Part shown: piece after piece, positions 11,690 through 20,460 of the stretch
Position numbering within the stretch: position 1 is the stretch's first letter
Layout: each line of letters opens with the position of its first letter
NCBI GenBank assembly: GCA_038380435.1
Contig: JAWZYU010000034.1
Span: 1,470,704-1,534,703 of the forward strand
DNA: 64,000 bases
Direction: 5' to 3'
Origin: Ryuthela nishihirai
Taxonomy: Eukaryota; Arthropoda; Arachnida; Araneae; Heptathelidae
Made by a program: the position numbers and the translations under genes
The notes under the pieces: generated by a model
Seen by the model: only the letters and a program-made list of their open reading frames with translations
What the model was told of the DNA's origin: nothing
Databases searched by the model: none

Positions 11690-12104
11690 TGTACCACCAT
11701 GCAGTCGTTAAAGTCGGCTCGACACGTGTAATCGCTGTGCAATACTTGGGGAGAGTCGAACCGCTATCTCTTTTAAACAGGAAATACAGACAGTGAGCAG
11801 TGCAAGTGTCTCCCATGGGGTCCTGCAAAGGTATCGAGGGATGTAACGCGTGACGTATGCCTAGACGGCTGTAGTATTCTTGCATGGACACATTGGGACT
11901 TGTCCCCAAAGGGTCAAAGTGATCCACATGGGTTCCTTTCTTGTAAACAGCTATCCAGTGGGTGCCAGGTTTGATGGATGGATCGGTATTGTAGATATAC
12001 AAAGCTTCCGATTGGTCGATTCTACGAGGTAGTCTGTCACGTGGAAACACACCTAGACTTGTCGGTAACATCGAGAGGGTGGATTCTAAATGATAGGTAT
12101 TCAT
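11667..12104 (-). CDS. Adenain-like cysteine protease
   Basis: Processes capsid precursors in adenoviruses and, by homology, in Polintons. The 145-residue frame is uninterrupted. It contains GTHWIAVYKKG (catalytic His), HVDHFDPLG (acidic partner), LQDPMGDTCTAHCLYFL (oxyanion Gln and nucleophile Cys in the TC.AHC context) and a hydrophobic C-terminus. The usual glycine after the nucleophile is Thr here. The length suits the family. The start ATG at 12104 overlaps the stop of the preceding capsid gene as ATGA, and the 3' end overlaps the ATPase start by 23 bases. It is the only family-length intact gene in this element. Intactness may be chance in a short gene, or may reflect recent loss. Confidence 0.88.
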   Translation of the reverse strand: MNTYHLESTLSMLPTSLGVFPRDRLPRRIDQSEALYIYNTDPSIKPGTHWIAVYKKGTHVDHFDPLGTSPNVSMQEYYSRLGIRHALHPSIPLQDPMGDTCTAHCLYFLFKRDSGSTLPKYCTAITRVEPTLTTAWWYNGSPNSF

Positions 12105-13375
12105 GAACTGTAGTCAAACAGGATTTTACGATCCAATGGGATTTCGAGCAAATTCTGGTATTCTGCATACAGGATCACTGTGACTGATGTGGGTAGCGCC
12201 CTGGCAAACTTTAATTCAACTCTCACAGTACCGCTCTTTATTAAAGAAAACATTTGATTACATTTACATTGCTCGGGGGTCAATTGGAATCCAAACAGTG
12301 TAAAACCCTCGCCATAGGATTTTCGCAATAAGTTAATACCATTGTCGGATTTCCAGGCATCCACAACTTCCAATATTCCTTGGTAACATCGGAGATAGCT
12401 TCCATTCGTAAAGTCTGGGGTGTAGGACTGCTGTTCACTGTCAATGTGAAGGCTGATATAGTTTAAGTCGAAAAGTTGAAGGGCTTTTTTTCGTACGATC
12501 CATTCAGACTGGTACTTTCCACCATACCCAGTACCAGACGTACTGGTAGTTGGCCAAGAAAAAAATTGTCATGGTTCACTCTTGTCAGACCCGCTGGGAC
12601 AGAGAACATGCATAAATCTGTTCTGCATAGGGGGTACTTGGCACTCTCGGAACCCAGCAGGTGAGCATGTGCAAGGATGAACTGGAGGTGAGTTTGATTT
12701 TGTGCACGAAACATTCGGCTTCGTGAATCTGTACTTTATAAGAGGGGTCCAATTCTCCTGTCACGAGACAGAATTCGAGCTTGGACCTTAACAAATACAG
12801 TCTCAGATCGACCTGATTGAGTAGGTAACATTCTTGATTGAACAGGTCGGCATGGATCCAGGAGATGAGTTCAATACCTGTTGACTTTACGTACCCCTTG
12901 CGCTGATGCCATCCCTCGTTCTCACGACTGGTCAGTTCCATTTTACCAGGGGTGTCGAGGTACCAGAGTGACGTACTGAGCTGACTTCGTGTGGCATCGG
13001 TACCATAATTCAATAGAGTCTCCAGGAGTACAGGGTGTGAGAAGCACTCACTAGGTGAACATTGAGGAAGACATCTACTTGATTGAAGAGGGCGTGGAAG
13101 AAATAATTGCATGGGGCAATCACTTCCGACGGGAGTGTACCATCGGATTTCACAATTTTCAAGACGAGGCGCAGGTGGCAACGGGATAGATCAATGTAAT
13201 CATCTGTTCCTTTCACGATGAATTCAAGTGACGCATTACCTTCCAGCGAAGCCACAGGTAAATAATTGACATAGCAGCCTCTTTCCAATTGTGAGACAGT
13301 GGAGGGAACCAGAAACAGGTCCAGTTCGGAATTGGCACAATCGCCAGAATTAGCGTGAATTTTCTGAATGCTCAT
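12101..13375 (-). pseudogene. Polinton capsid protein (F54H12.2-like family)
   Basis: The N-terminus reads DCANSELDLFLVPSTVSQ and continues with DDYIDLSRCHLRL and NYFFHALFNQVDVFLN, characteristic of the virion protein annotated in many animal genomes as F54H12.2-like. Then follow LLNYGTDATRSQLSTSLWY (about 13005), a middle section with HEAECFVHKIKL, and a C-terminus with YGEGFTLFGFQLTPEQC and ILYAEYQNLLEI. The whole gene would be about 424 residues. Frameshifts near 13025, 12690 and 12470 divide it into four frames. Start and stop are both preserved, and each overlaps its neighbour by 4 bases (ATGA at 13375-13372 and 12104-12101). It is a jelly-roll type capsid component. I cannot decide from sequence alone whether it is the major (double jelly-roll) or the minor (penton-like) protein. 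Confidence 0.8.
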
Positions 13376-13655
13376 GATGAAAACACGTCCTTCACGGTGC
13401 AGAGTCTCTTCACTTTATGAACACTAGGATGATGACGGCGGCGTCCTTTGGGACCCACTCCCCACCTCGTATTAAAGAGAGGGCCATCTCTGAAACGAAC
13501 CGTATCCCACCTTTACGTAAGGTGGCCAGCGCCGGTCATACGAGAGGGCTGATGAAACGTCCAATAGTGGCAAAGATGTTACCGAGCCCGTCACCTCTCT
13601 AATAACGAGGACCCTGGAACATACCCTGTTCCGTTTGGCTCTTGTAGTAGCTCAT
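13372..13655 (-). pseudogene. Small basic virion protein remnant
   Basis: A short gene sits between the two capsid genes, as in other Polintons. It starts MSYYKSQTEQGMFQGPRY, then after a stop RGDGLGNIFATIGRFISPL, and ends in another frame with GPKGRRRHHPSVHKVKRL followed by TVKDVFSS. An N-terminal amphipathic/hydrophobic segment plus an Arg/Lys-rich tail resembles adenovirus-like core or minor coat proteins that bind DNA or membranes. Two in-frame stops and one frameshift break it. Its stop overlaps the next gene's ATG. Too short and degenerate to be listed as an open frame, but position and composition support it. Confidence 0.6.
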
Positions 13656-13683
13656 ATAGGTGTCTGCAGAAGGGGGAACGAAT

Positions 13684-14726
13684 TTAACCCTCATGGCAGA
13701 AATGTAACTTGACTAAAACTTTACCAAATTTAAAATGCAGGGGTTCTCCTGTATCGGTACAAAGGAAGATTCTCACACTCTCGAAGCCGTTTCTTGCAAG
13801 GGGGTAGTAATCAGGTTGTCGATACACTGCAACGATGGCTTCGTTATTATTGGTTCTGACGGCAGGATTCACAACACACAACAGTTCACCATGAGTATCA
13901 CCTAACAACTGAGGTACAATCAGGTTGGAATACAAATAAATACCGTACATTCCTCTGTTCATATCGATGGGGTAGTTCACCCATGGCTTTATTCAATGGA
14001 ATATCTAATTTAGTAATTCCTAACATGTCTCCTAATCCTGGGTTTGAATGAGGACATTTAATGAAATGTAACTTGTCTGTATCCATCAACACGGTGTGAT
14101 CGGCCTGTTGCTTGAAACGGAAAGCTTTTCTCAACTTGTGGGGTATGACCTGGTTCATTGCTCGAATAATGATTCAGCAGTTTCGTATCGTCCGTGGGGT
14201 ACCTTTCGTTCGTGGACACTATCTGCAGGAATCCCCTAGAAATAACAGTTATCATCTATCTCCAATGTTGCAGTATTGCAAAGTTTGCTAGCAAATCGTT
14301 GGTGGAAGGGTTTGTCAACTTCTCCCTCGCTGACACACAGAAGCCTGTTGAAATTCGTTTTAGGGAACATCAAACCGTATCCCTCACTTGGTTTGAATAC
14401 CCAGTAACCACTGTTATATGACACCAATAATCTTTGGGAAGCTGAGTGGAGAGGTGAGACGACAGTTCCATTCGAGTTACTTTGCCTGGTTTAAGCTAGA
14501 TTTTCCCGTATTCTTCAAAGGGAGCAGGAGCATAATATTGATACGTGTCATTAGAACCATCCACATTGTACCAGCTCACAGGTAAGTGAACTTCTGCTAA
14601 CCCCGCTTTCCATTTTCCACTTAGTCTTAGGGGTTGTGCTAGATGAACTGTGAAATCACTCTGCGAATTGTTTGGATAAATATTCTGACTAGCTGTGGAG
14701 GGTAGGGTCAGGTAGAAACTATCCAT
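13684..14726 (-). pseudogene. Polinton capsid protein with FYLTLPS N-terminus
   Basis: Starts MDSFYLTLPSTASQNIYPNN and continues with SDFTVHLAQPLRLSGKWKAGLAEVHLPVSWYNV, a signature start of a conserved Polinton virion protein. The C-terminus has MYGIYLYSNLIVPQLLGD, a PDYYPLARNGFESVRIFLC segment and a final KFGKVLVKLHF strand, consistent with a beta-rich capsid fold. The middle (14496-13980) is broken by stops and at least three frame changes. Intact length would be about 350 residues. It forms the upstream partner of the F54H12.2-like gene; which of the two is major capsid is unresolved. Confidence 0.75.
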
Positions 14727-14813
14727 TTTTTAGGAATCCACAAAGGTTTGGGATAACCGCGAAATTTGACCAGTGCCTTTTGACCTTTTCTACCGATTAT
14801 TTTCTAAACACTG

Positions 14814-15929
14814 TAAAGTTCGGGTTCGGTCACTTTTTGAAGTTCTGATTTATAGAATGTGCCCTTCAATACTTCTCCCTTGGAATCCTGTATGACGTAT
14901 ACAGCAGTCCTACATCATACGGGATTGTATATATACGTGCATCATACAGTATTTTATATACAGGGGCGATGTAACACCCGGTCGACTATAAAAATTTCTT
15001 CGGTCCACAAATGCGTACCTGCCTTCTTGAAGGGTACTTTTAGACTGGCTAGTCGAACCGTGTCCCCCACTTTAAATGCTGGTTTTTCTTTTACTTTGGT
15101 GGGATTCTGTTAAGTCGTACCCATACAACATCTTGATTGTGTGAGGTCACGTCCTTGAGAGCCATATCTTGTGCACTATGAACTGTGGAATTTTATCCTC
15201 GTACAACACGTTGCAGCACGTCCAAGTACCAGTATGTGTTATTGCATGTATAATATCTCCCCAGTCTCTCGCGTAGTGTGCGATTCCATCTCTCCACCAA
15301 AACTTTACCAAATTGACCTGATGCTGCTTTTTTGTCAAGTAGGCTGCTTTTTTTTTTGATTGAAGGCTGCTTTTTTGTCAAGTAGGCTGCTTTTTTTTTT
15401 TGATTGAAGGCTGCTTTTTTGTTCAGAATAGGTGACGAAGAATCGAATACCTTTCTTTTTCAGGAATTTCTGGAACACTCTGTTCGTAAAATCGGTACCT
15501 AGATCCGTGTTTAAATTCATGGGAGATCGCCCCTTGGAAAGGATATTTTTGAAAGCTGACCCCATTTCTTTCCCGTTTTTGTCTTCATAGGCACCGTCCA
15601 CTCATACTTTGAGAACACATCGATGATCGTTAATATCTAACGATAACCGTCATTGAAGCGAGTTAGATTTTTCACAACTACGAGATCGGCTTGCCATTGT
15701 TCGTCTAAACCTGTGACGAAAACTTTGTTATGGGGGAACTTTCTGCGAACAGGTTTATGTACCGTGTAGGCGGGTTGCTTTTCAACCATTCTCGGACGAG
15801 TTTTAGTGGCAGTCCTGTATTCTGAGCTAACTCTTTTACTCTACCGAATCCTCTTTCAGGGTCGAAAAATAATGGGTATCCAAAGTTTTCTGCTGCACCC
15901 AGACGTCGTACCCCACTAGGTTTTGCCAT
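14814..15929 (-). pseudogene. Polinton integrase (retroviral-type DDE)
   Basis: Would join element DNA to the host chromosome. The N-terminal part has FFDPERGFGRVKELAQNTG then LVREWLKSN (about 15850-15790). The DDE core follows: QWQADLVVVKNLTRFNDGYR and LTIIDVFSKYEWTVPM (first Asp, about 15700-15590), NTDLGTDFTNRVFQKFLKKKG (second Asp, about 15515-15455), and FGKVLVERWNRTLRERL (Glu, about 15305-15255). The C-terminal SH3/chromo-like part is FKVGDTVRLASLKVPF, WTEEIFIVDRVL and KGTFYKSELQKV. Several frame changes, stops near 14930-14960, and a tandem repeat inserted between the second Asp and the Glu inactivate it. Confidence 0.85.
15323..15426. repeat. 43/44-bp tandem repeat inside the integrase core
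   Basis: Two near-identical units (gctgcttttttgtcaagtag + gctgctttttttttt-gattgaag; 15323-15365 and 15366-15409) plus a partial third copy lie between the integrase segments FVTYSEQKS and QFGKVLVERW. On the coding strand the repeat reads as Lys/Ala/Ser/Leu-rich peptide in several frames (for example KKSSLLDKKAA). Poly-T runs of 6-11 bases suggest slippage. Confidence 0.85.
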
Positions 15930-16060
15930 TGGTGTAATGAAAGTGTAACTGTAGGGATATTTCCTATAAACTGTCTGATGTCCATTTCACACATTTGTTC
16001 CACACTTGAATTTTGTATTCACTACCTAAGGCTTTTGACTCTCCACACTGAATATTTTTA

Positions 16061-16156
16061 CTAGGGGGTCACAAGTTCTAATACAAGCACCACTATCGTC
16101 AACACTGTTATGACTACGCTTCCAACACTAGCTAACACCTTCTTTCTCCTATCCAT
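16061..16156 (-). CDS. Candidate 31-aa membrane protein
   Basis: ATG at 16156, stop at 16061. It reads MDRRKKVLASVGSVVI followed by TVLTIVVLVLELVTP: a short basic head and one continuous hydrophobic stretch of about 20 residues, the shape of a type II single-pass membrane peptide. It lies in the gap upstream of the integrase on the same strand. No family is recognisable; a chance frame cannot be excluded. Confidence 0.35.
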   Translation of the reverse strand: MDRRKKVLASVGSVVITVLTIVVLVLELVTP

Positions 16157-16373
16157 ACTAAGACTAAAATGACATAGGATGAAAAGACAGACACATTATA
16201 TAGGTTACAATTATTTATTTAACTGATTTGTAAATTTCATTTTTTGCATCACCCACAATAGTATTATATTTCAGAGTACACACAAATCCAGAATATACAT
16301 AATTCAACAGACCCCGTTTCTAAGCCGTATCCACAAACACTTGTGCTAAGGTGTTAATGTCCAAGTCACCAGA

Positions 16374-16601
16374 CTACCTTACAATGGCCGGTAATTTTTC
16401 TTCGGGTTGAAGTCCATCTAATGGAATCAGACGTGTTAATTCTTGTTGGAAAATGTCCACCAACAGCTGATAAACACACTCGGGTCCCTCGAAAACAGAA
16501 CCCAGCAGGAAGAGTAGAACTGATTCAGAATGTTCTATAATAGCAGTATGGAGATGGTGATCTTTGAGAGTTCCACGCATGTTACGCACGACACGCATCA
16601 C
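16374..16601 (-). CDS. Hypothetical ORF downstream of the PC4-like gene
   Basis: Open for 75 codons; the first true ATG is at 16598. It reads MRVVRNMRGTLKDHHLH then SVLLFLLGSVFEGPECVYQLLVDIFQQELTRLIPLDGLQ, helix-prone with an acidic C-terminal half. It begins one base after the stop of the PC4-like ORF, so it may be the frameshifted end of that gene or a separate coupled gene. No known domain. Confidence 0.35.
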   Translation of the reverse strand: MMRVVRNMRGTLKDHHLHTAIIEHSESVLLFLLGSVFEGPECVYQLLVDIFQQELTRLIPLDGLQPEEKLPAIVR

Positions 16602-16602
16602 T

Positions 16603-17181
16603 TCATCTATGTGGATAGAAAAACGTAAACCACTGCAATGAGTTCAGAGTTATACTGCGACTCACAACGCAAAAGTGTAGAGTTCTCGTAGCAGCTGTTT
16701 CTTTGATGAAGTCGACACAGCGTTCACTACCTTCGTTGCGGTAAATGTATGCACATAAACCGGGCATCACGTGCCATGTCTGTTGATTGTGACCGATTTT
16801 CACTTGGTCCTCTATGTGGGGCACCGTGGCACACAAGGCCTCCCATTCAGGTATGGAGAGGGTAACCCCCGTAGGTGTAAGGCAGATGAGTTCACCGTTT
16901 TCATATTTCTTGTAGCGTCGTATGTGCAAAGAAAACTTATTTTTGAACACTGAAGGCACAAAATAAACATCTTCACCGAGACACCGCGCATCTGGATTGT
17001 TAGCCTGCATCATGGACAATGACGCACACGGCAGTTGCCCCCTATTTAATGTGAGAAAGCAGCGCCACCTGGGACAACCAATCAGGACCCGTAGTTTTTT
17101 CAGGAAATATAATTGCCCAATAGGAGGTGATGGAGAAAAATATTGGACTTTGTAATTATTCATGAGGATTGCATCAGACAT
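16603..17181 (-). CDS. PC4-like (transcriptional coactivator p15 type) domain protein
   Basis: 192 codons from the ATG at 17181, which lies in the terminal repeat. Adjacent Met codons at residues 57-58 (17013, 17010) are a more likely start for the conserved part. Residues about 70-128 (EDVYFVPSVFKNKFSLHIRR, YKKYENGELI, TPTGVTLSIPEWEALCATVPHI) follow the PC4/Sub1 layout: strand, 'F..K....IR.Y....G', 'PT..G..L....W..L', helix. PC4 domains bind single-stranded DNA and modulate transcription or replication. The region after about residue 130 (QTWHVMPGLCAYIYRNEG) is unassigned. As the outermost gene of the right arm it could act in transcription or as a single-strand binding protein during protein-primed replication; that role is inference. 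Confidence 0.5.
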   Translation of the reverse strand: MSDAILMNNYKVQYFSPSPPIGQLYFLKKLRVLIGCPRWRCFLTLNRGQLPCASLSMMQANNPDARCLGEDVYFVPSVFKNKFSLHIRRYKKYENGELICLTPTGVTLSIPEWEALCATVPHIEDQVKIGHNQQTWHVMPGLCAYIYRNEGSERCVDFIKETAATRTLHFCVVSRSITLNSLQWFTFFYPHR

Positions 17182-17746
17182 CCTGAGAGATTGCTACCGA
17201 AAGTTTAGTTGTTCTTTGCAATTATTTTGAGGATTGCATCAGCCATTCTGAACGTTGCCACCGAAAGTTTAGTTGGTAGAAACCAAGGGACTTATTTGGA
17301 GATTTCTAATAAGGTGAGTTTAATAAAGAGGGGTTGGAACTTTTGATAAGAGGGATTTTTAATAAAGGGGAGGGAATTTTAATAAAGGGTTTTTTTTAAT
17401 AAAGTGGGGTGGAACTTTTGATAAGGGTTTTTTTTAATGACAGGGAGTCAAAAATTGGAAAAATTACGAATAAAATTGAGGACTTTTCTAAATATAATAC
17501 TCATAATATACACTAGATGGCGCCACGGGTTTTTAATAAACGGGGAAGAAATTTTTATAAAGGGGAGGAATTTTTAATAAAGGGTTTTTAATAAAGGGGA
17601 TTAATGTGAAATATTAATTAATTATTAATTAATTAATTAATTATTGATTATGAATTACTAATTATGAATATTAATAGGGGGTGACTGGTGACGTCATAGG
17701 GGAAAGCACAGTGTGTGGGGGCGTTCCATAGTGAGACGTAACTACA
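17145..17746. repeat. Right terminal inverted repeat of the Polinton
   Basis: Inverted partner of the left repeat. Near its inner edge a segment of about 55-65 bp is tandemly duplicated (about 17163-17217 and 17229-17275), each copy carrying 'gaggattgcatcag' and 'ccgaaagtttagttg'. The outer part holds the TAATTAATTA tract and 'gacgtcataggggaaagcacagtgtgtggg'. The ATG of the PC4-like ORF at 17181 lies inside this repeat. Confidence 0.85.
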
Positions 17747-17752
17747 TGCCTA

Positions 17753-18650
17753 TATTTACCACAGAAATAGCGTAACTGCAAAGATTATGATTATATAAGA
17801 AAAAATTACCTATAAAATGTAATCAGTGACAAAAAAGGAAACAAAAAATTAGTTTGTAAAATGACAAACAAATTAGAAAAAAATAGCATATTTCGAAACT
17901 TTCATATATAAAAAATATATATACATATATATCTGACTTGAATACAGAAGCTAACAGGTGCTGTAAACTGTAATGAAACGTATATATATATTTTTTTAAT
18001 TCTAAAAAGTCGTGTGTACCCAAAGGCAGGAATCGCTTGCTCCATCCTAATTTCGGCATTACGTAGGAAATATTGGTTTTGAAGGTATCGCCAAAATATA
18101 AGAAGAGTAAAGCAAGACCAAACTTCTAATTGCTTTGGAATTTATATATGATGCATTTTTTTTTTCTGAAATTTCTGCGATCATTATAAATAGAATAATA
18201 AGCAGAACTCTGCCTTAATGAAAAACGTGCTAACCGGATCAGCAAGATATCCTTATCTTAAAGGCAATAAATGTCAACATAACTCACTGTGTACGCAATA
18301 TAAAAATTGGTTGTCAAAGCATATGGCGAAAATTGGCCATTCGGATGGCGAAAGATTAAATACAAAACAACGAAAGGGCTTGCTCTCCATAATACTAATT
18401 TGCTTCTAAACAAAAGATAAATTAACAAAGAAACTGTACTTTGGCATAAAGACACGTAAGCTGAAATGCAAGATTACAAATTACAAACCTTGAAACACGA
18501 GACAATGGTCGGATGCACGACGGGTAAAAATAGTTCTTTATTCCGCGCGTGTGGCGCTATTAATTGCCAGAAAGGTAAGTGAGTGGAGATTGTGACCTCC
18601 CTACTCTGTGGTAGCACTCTTAGTACAGCACCCCTTCTGGCTCTACAGCC
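17753..18650. other. AT-rich unassigned DNA right of the Polinton
   Basis: Contains short frames only (for example 17823-18059 and 18218-18409) dominated by Lys/Asn or Phe/Tyr codons expected from AT-rich DNA. No domain or repeat terminus is recognised. Confidence 0.35.
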
Positions 18651-18653
18651 CTA

Positions 18654-18699
18654 AGAAGTTAGTCAAGGTCGGCATTACATGCGACCTTGACTAACTTCT
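18654..18699. repeat. Perfect 18-bp inverted repeat (hairpin)
   Basis: Arms AGAAGTTAGTCAAGGTCG (18654-18671) and CGACCTTGACTAACTTCT (18682-18699) with a 10-base loop. No coding context. It could be a foldback remnant, a protein-binding site or a template-switch scar. Confidence 0.85.
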
Positions 18700-19390
18700 A
18701 TGCGAGACTTTAACCTATACCTCGTCATCATCGCTAGCAGCTCTAGAGAACTGTCCACTAAACAAATTTCTGAACAAGAATTGCCCTTAAGCAACTCTTT
18801 ATTATAAAAGAATAATTACACGAATTTCAAAAAGAGCTGAAGTCTCTTTGATAGTAAAGTTTGCTCACTCAGCATAACCCTAATCTAAAACATTTCTTTC
18901 AAAACTTCTCCAAAAAAGAAACATCCTTAAATAACAAAAAGTTAATCCATTGATGCCTGATAAAATCAATGGATATTTTATATCATTTTAAAATGACTAC
19001 AAATTATTAGTTGAAATGCAAAAGCTTAAACAACTTACGGCTTAAATCTAAAAACCAAAACGATAACCTCTCTTAAGTCAATTTTGAAATTTCATCTGCA
19101 TACAAGATTAAAATATAAAAAATTAATTTTTTAAACAATAACTTCTGTTTCAAAAATTTTTGTCCTGGTAGTTTTACAATTTCGAAACAGCAAATATTTC
19201 AAGAATCAAAATCTTAACATTGAATATTTTGGAGCCTTCTATCTTCAAAAACATCTCTACAAATTATTATCTCGAAACTGCAATTTTATCACCAAATTTT
19301 CCAGCAATCCCTTGACCGCCTTTCTATAAATTCTATCCTATTCTTACTTTTGATACGGGAATAGTTGAGCTGACTGATCTTTTCCTGGAT
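18700..19390. other. Unassigned AT-rich DNA
   Basis: No open frame above background and no recognisable element. Confidence 0.35.
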
Positions 19391-19394
19391 TGTT

Positions 19395-20122
19395 CACCCC
19401 ACTCTGCCCACGTTTAGTACGGGACACCAATGGGTTTAGAAAGGCCGCCGTCCGTCGGATGGAACGCTATAAGCCATTGGCCCATGTGCGGGAGAGTCAT
19501 ACCCTGTGTACATTGAAGAACACACTGAATTTTTGCGAGAGGTTACCATGTCTCCTTGACGGGAGGCAGACCCTGTCTCCCAACAGCTGTTCCAGCGGAT
19601 CCCCTCCCCCAATCTTCTCTAAACGGTCTACGGGGTCTACTCTGAGCCTATTTTTCGAGTCTTTCCAGCGGATCCCCTCCCCCAATCTTCTCTAAACGGT
19701 CTCTGGGGTCTACTCTGAGCCTATTTTTTTAGTCTCCCAACATGCTGTTCCAGCGAATCCCCTCCCCCAATCTTCTCTAAATGGTCTCCGGGGTCTACTC
19801 TGAGACTATTATTCGAGTCTTCCAACATGCTGTTCCAGCGGATCCCCTCCCCCAATCTTCTCTAAATGGTCTCCGGGGTCTACTCTGAGACTATTATTCG
19901 AGTCTTCCAACATGCTGTTCCAGCGGATCCCCTCCCCCAATCTTCTCTAAATGGTCTCCGGGGTCTACTCTGAGCCTATTTTTCGAGTCTTCCAACATGC
20001 TGTTCCAGTGGATCCCCTCCCCAAACCTTCTCTGAGCAGTCTTCAGGGTCCTTGTGACCTGGCCATTTACCTCATGGAATGCAAAAAAATTTGCCGCTCA
20101 GAGGTAAAACAACCAACCCAAC
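19395..20122 (+). mobile_element. SINE family B, headless, with internal 85-bp tandem expansion
   Basis: The plus strand matches family B from 'tgcccacg..tagtacgggacacc' to the 3' end 'gccgctcagaggtaaaacaacc'; the tRNA-like head is missing. Between the segment 'tgttccagcggatcccctccccc' and the 3' end, the internal part is repeated about five times (see the separate repeat entry). A normal copy is about 385-390 bp; this one is about 730 bp because of the expansion. Confidence 0.8.
19590..20045. repeat. 85-bp minisatellite grown from a SINE segment
   Basis: The units begin 'tgttccagcggatcccctcc' and continue 'cccaatcttctctaa', 'tggtctccggggtctactctgag' and 'ctattattcgagtcttccaacatgc'. Five to six units occur, the first one shortened. 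The unit is recognisably the SINE family B stretch 'tgttccagtgggtcccctcc-cccaaccttctctgag-ccttcggggtcc'. Confidence 0.85.
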
Positions 20123-20159
20123 ACTGGAGTGTTCGAATATCAAACCAAAAATCTGAACT

Positions 20160-20460
20160 CATCTTGAACAATGTCATTCACCACACCATATAACTGATGA
20201 AAAGCTCGTTGGAAATTTGGCGTCAAGTCTTTCTTCTGTTTCCTCGAATCAGTTCATCAACTCGTGCTTTGTTTCGTTCTGTGTGTAATGTGTGCTCTCG
20301 TCCACTCCTGATGTCATTGTGAATATCAACTCTTCCGCCACTGAACTGCTTGCACCATTTTGACTGTTCATCACACTTTTACCATATACGACGACAAGAT
20401 GTCGATGATGCTCACAGAAATCGAACAACACTACGAACCTCATCAGTGGACGAACCTTTC
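20160..20460 (-). pseudogene. Mariner-like transposase N-terminal fragment
   Basis: On the minus strand, across frame changes, it reads RPLMRFVVLFDFC, VVVYGKS, CKQFSGGRVDIHNDIRSGRE and ARVDELIRGNRR. This is the helix-turn-helix and 'GR.DIHND.RSGR' linker of mariner/SETMAR-type transposases. No catalytic domain follows. Short relic. Confidence 0.55.

Larger units (their letters stand above)
7063..17746. mobile_element. Polinton/Maverick element, internally deleted, about 10.7 kb
   Basis: The boundaries are set by terminal inverted repeats starting AGTAGTTATGTCTCACT at 7063, matched on the opposite strand at 17746 by TGTAGTTACGTCTCACT. An exact 6-bp direct repeat TGCCTA (7057-7062 and 17747-17752) flanks them. 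Six-base target duplications and long terminal repeats are known for Polintons. Inside are the family hallmarks: protein-primed DNA polymerase B on the plus strand, and packaging ATPase, adenain-like protease, capsid-type proteins and a retroviral-type integrase on the minus strand. Typical members are about 15-20 kb. This copy is shorter because the polymerase reading frame ends before the palm domain, at the point where the two convergent gene blocks meet. Nearly every gene carries stops or frameshifts, so the copy is a fossil. The protease alone remains open. Confidence 0.92.

Noticed and set aside
14814..15929. Retroviral or LTR-retrotransposon integrase
   Set aside because: No reverse transcriptase, gag or LTRs surround it; capsid, protease and ATPase genes of Polinton type share its strand and it lies inside the Polinton ends.
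17753..18060. Possible membrane protein at 17823-18059 minus
   Set aside because: Phe/Tyr/Ile-rich translation of AT-rich DNA, with no start context or neighbour support.
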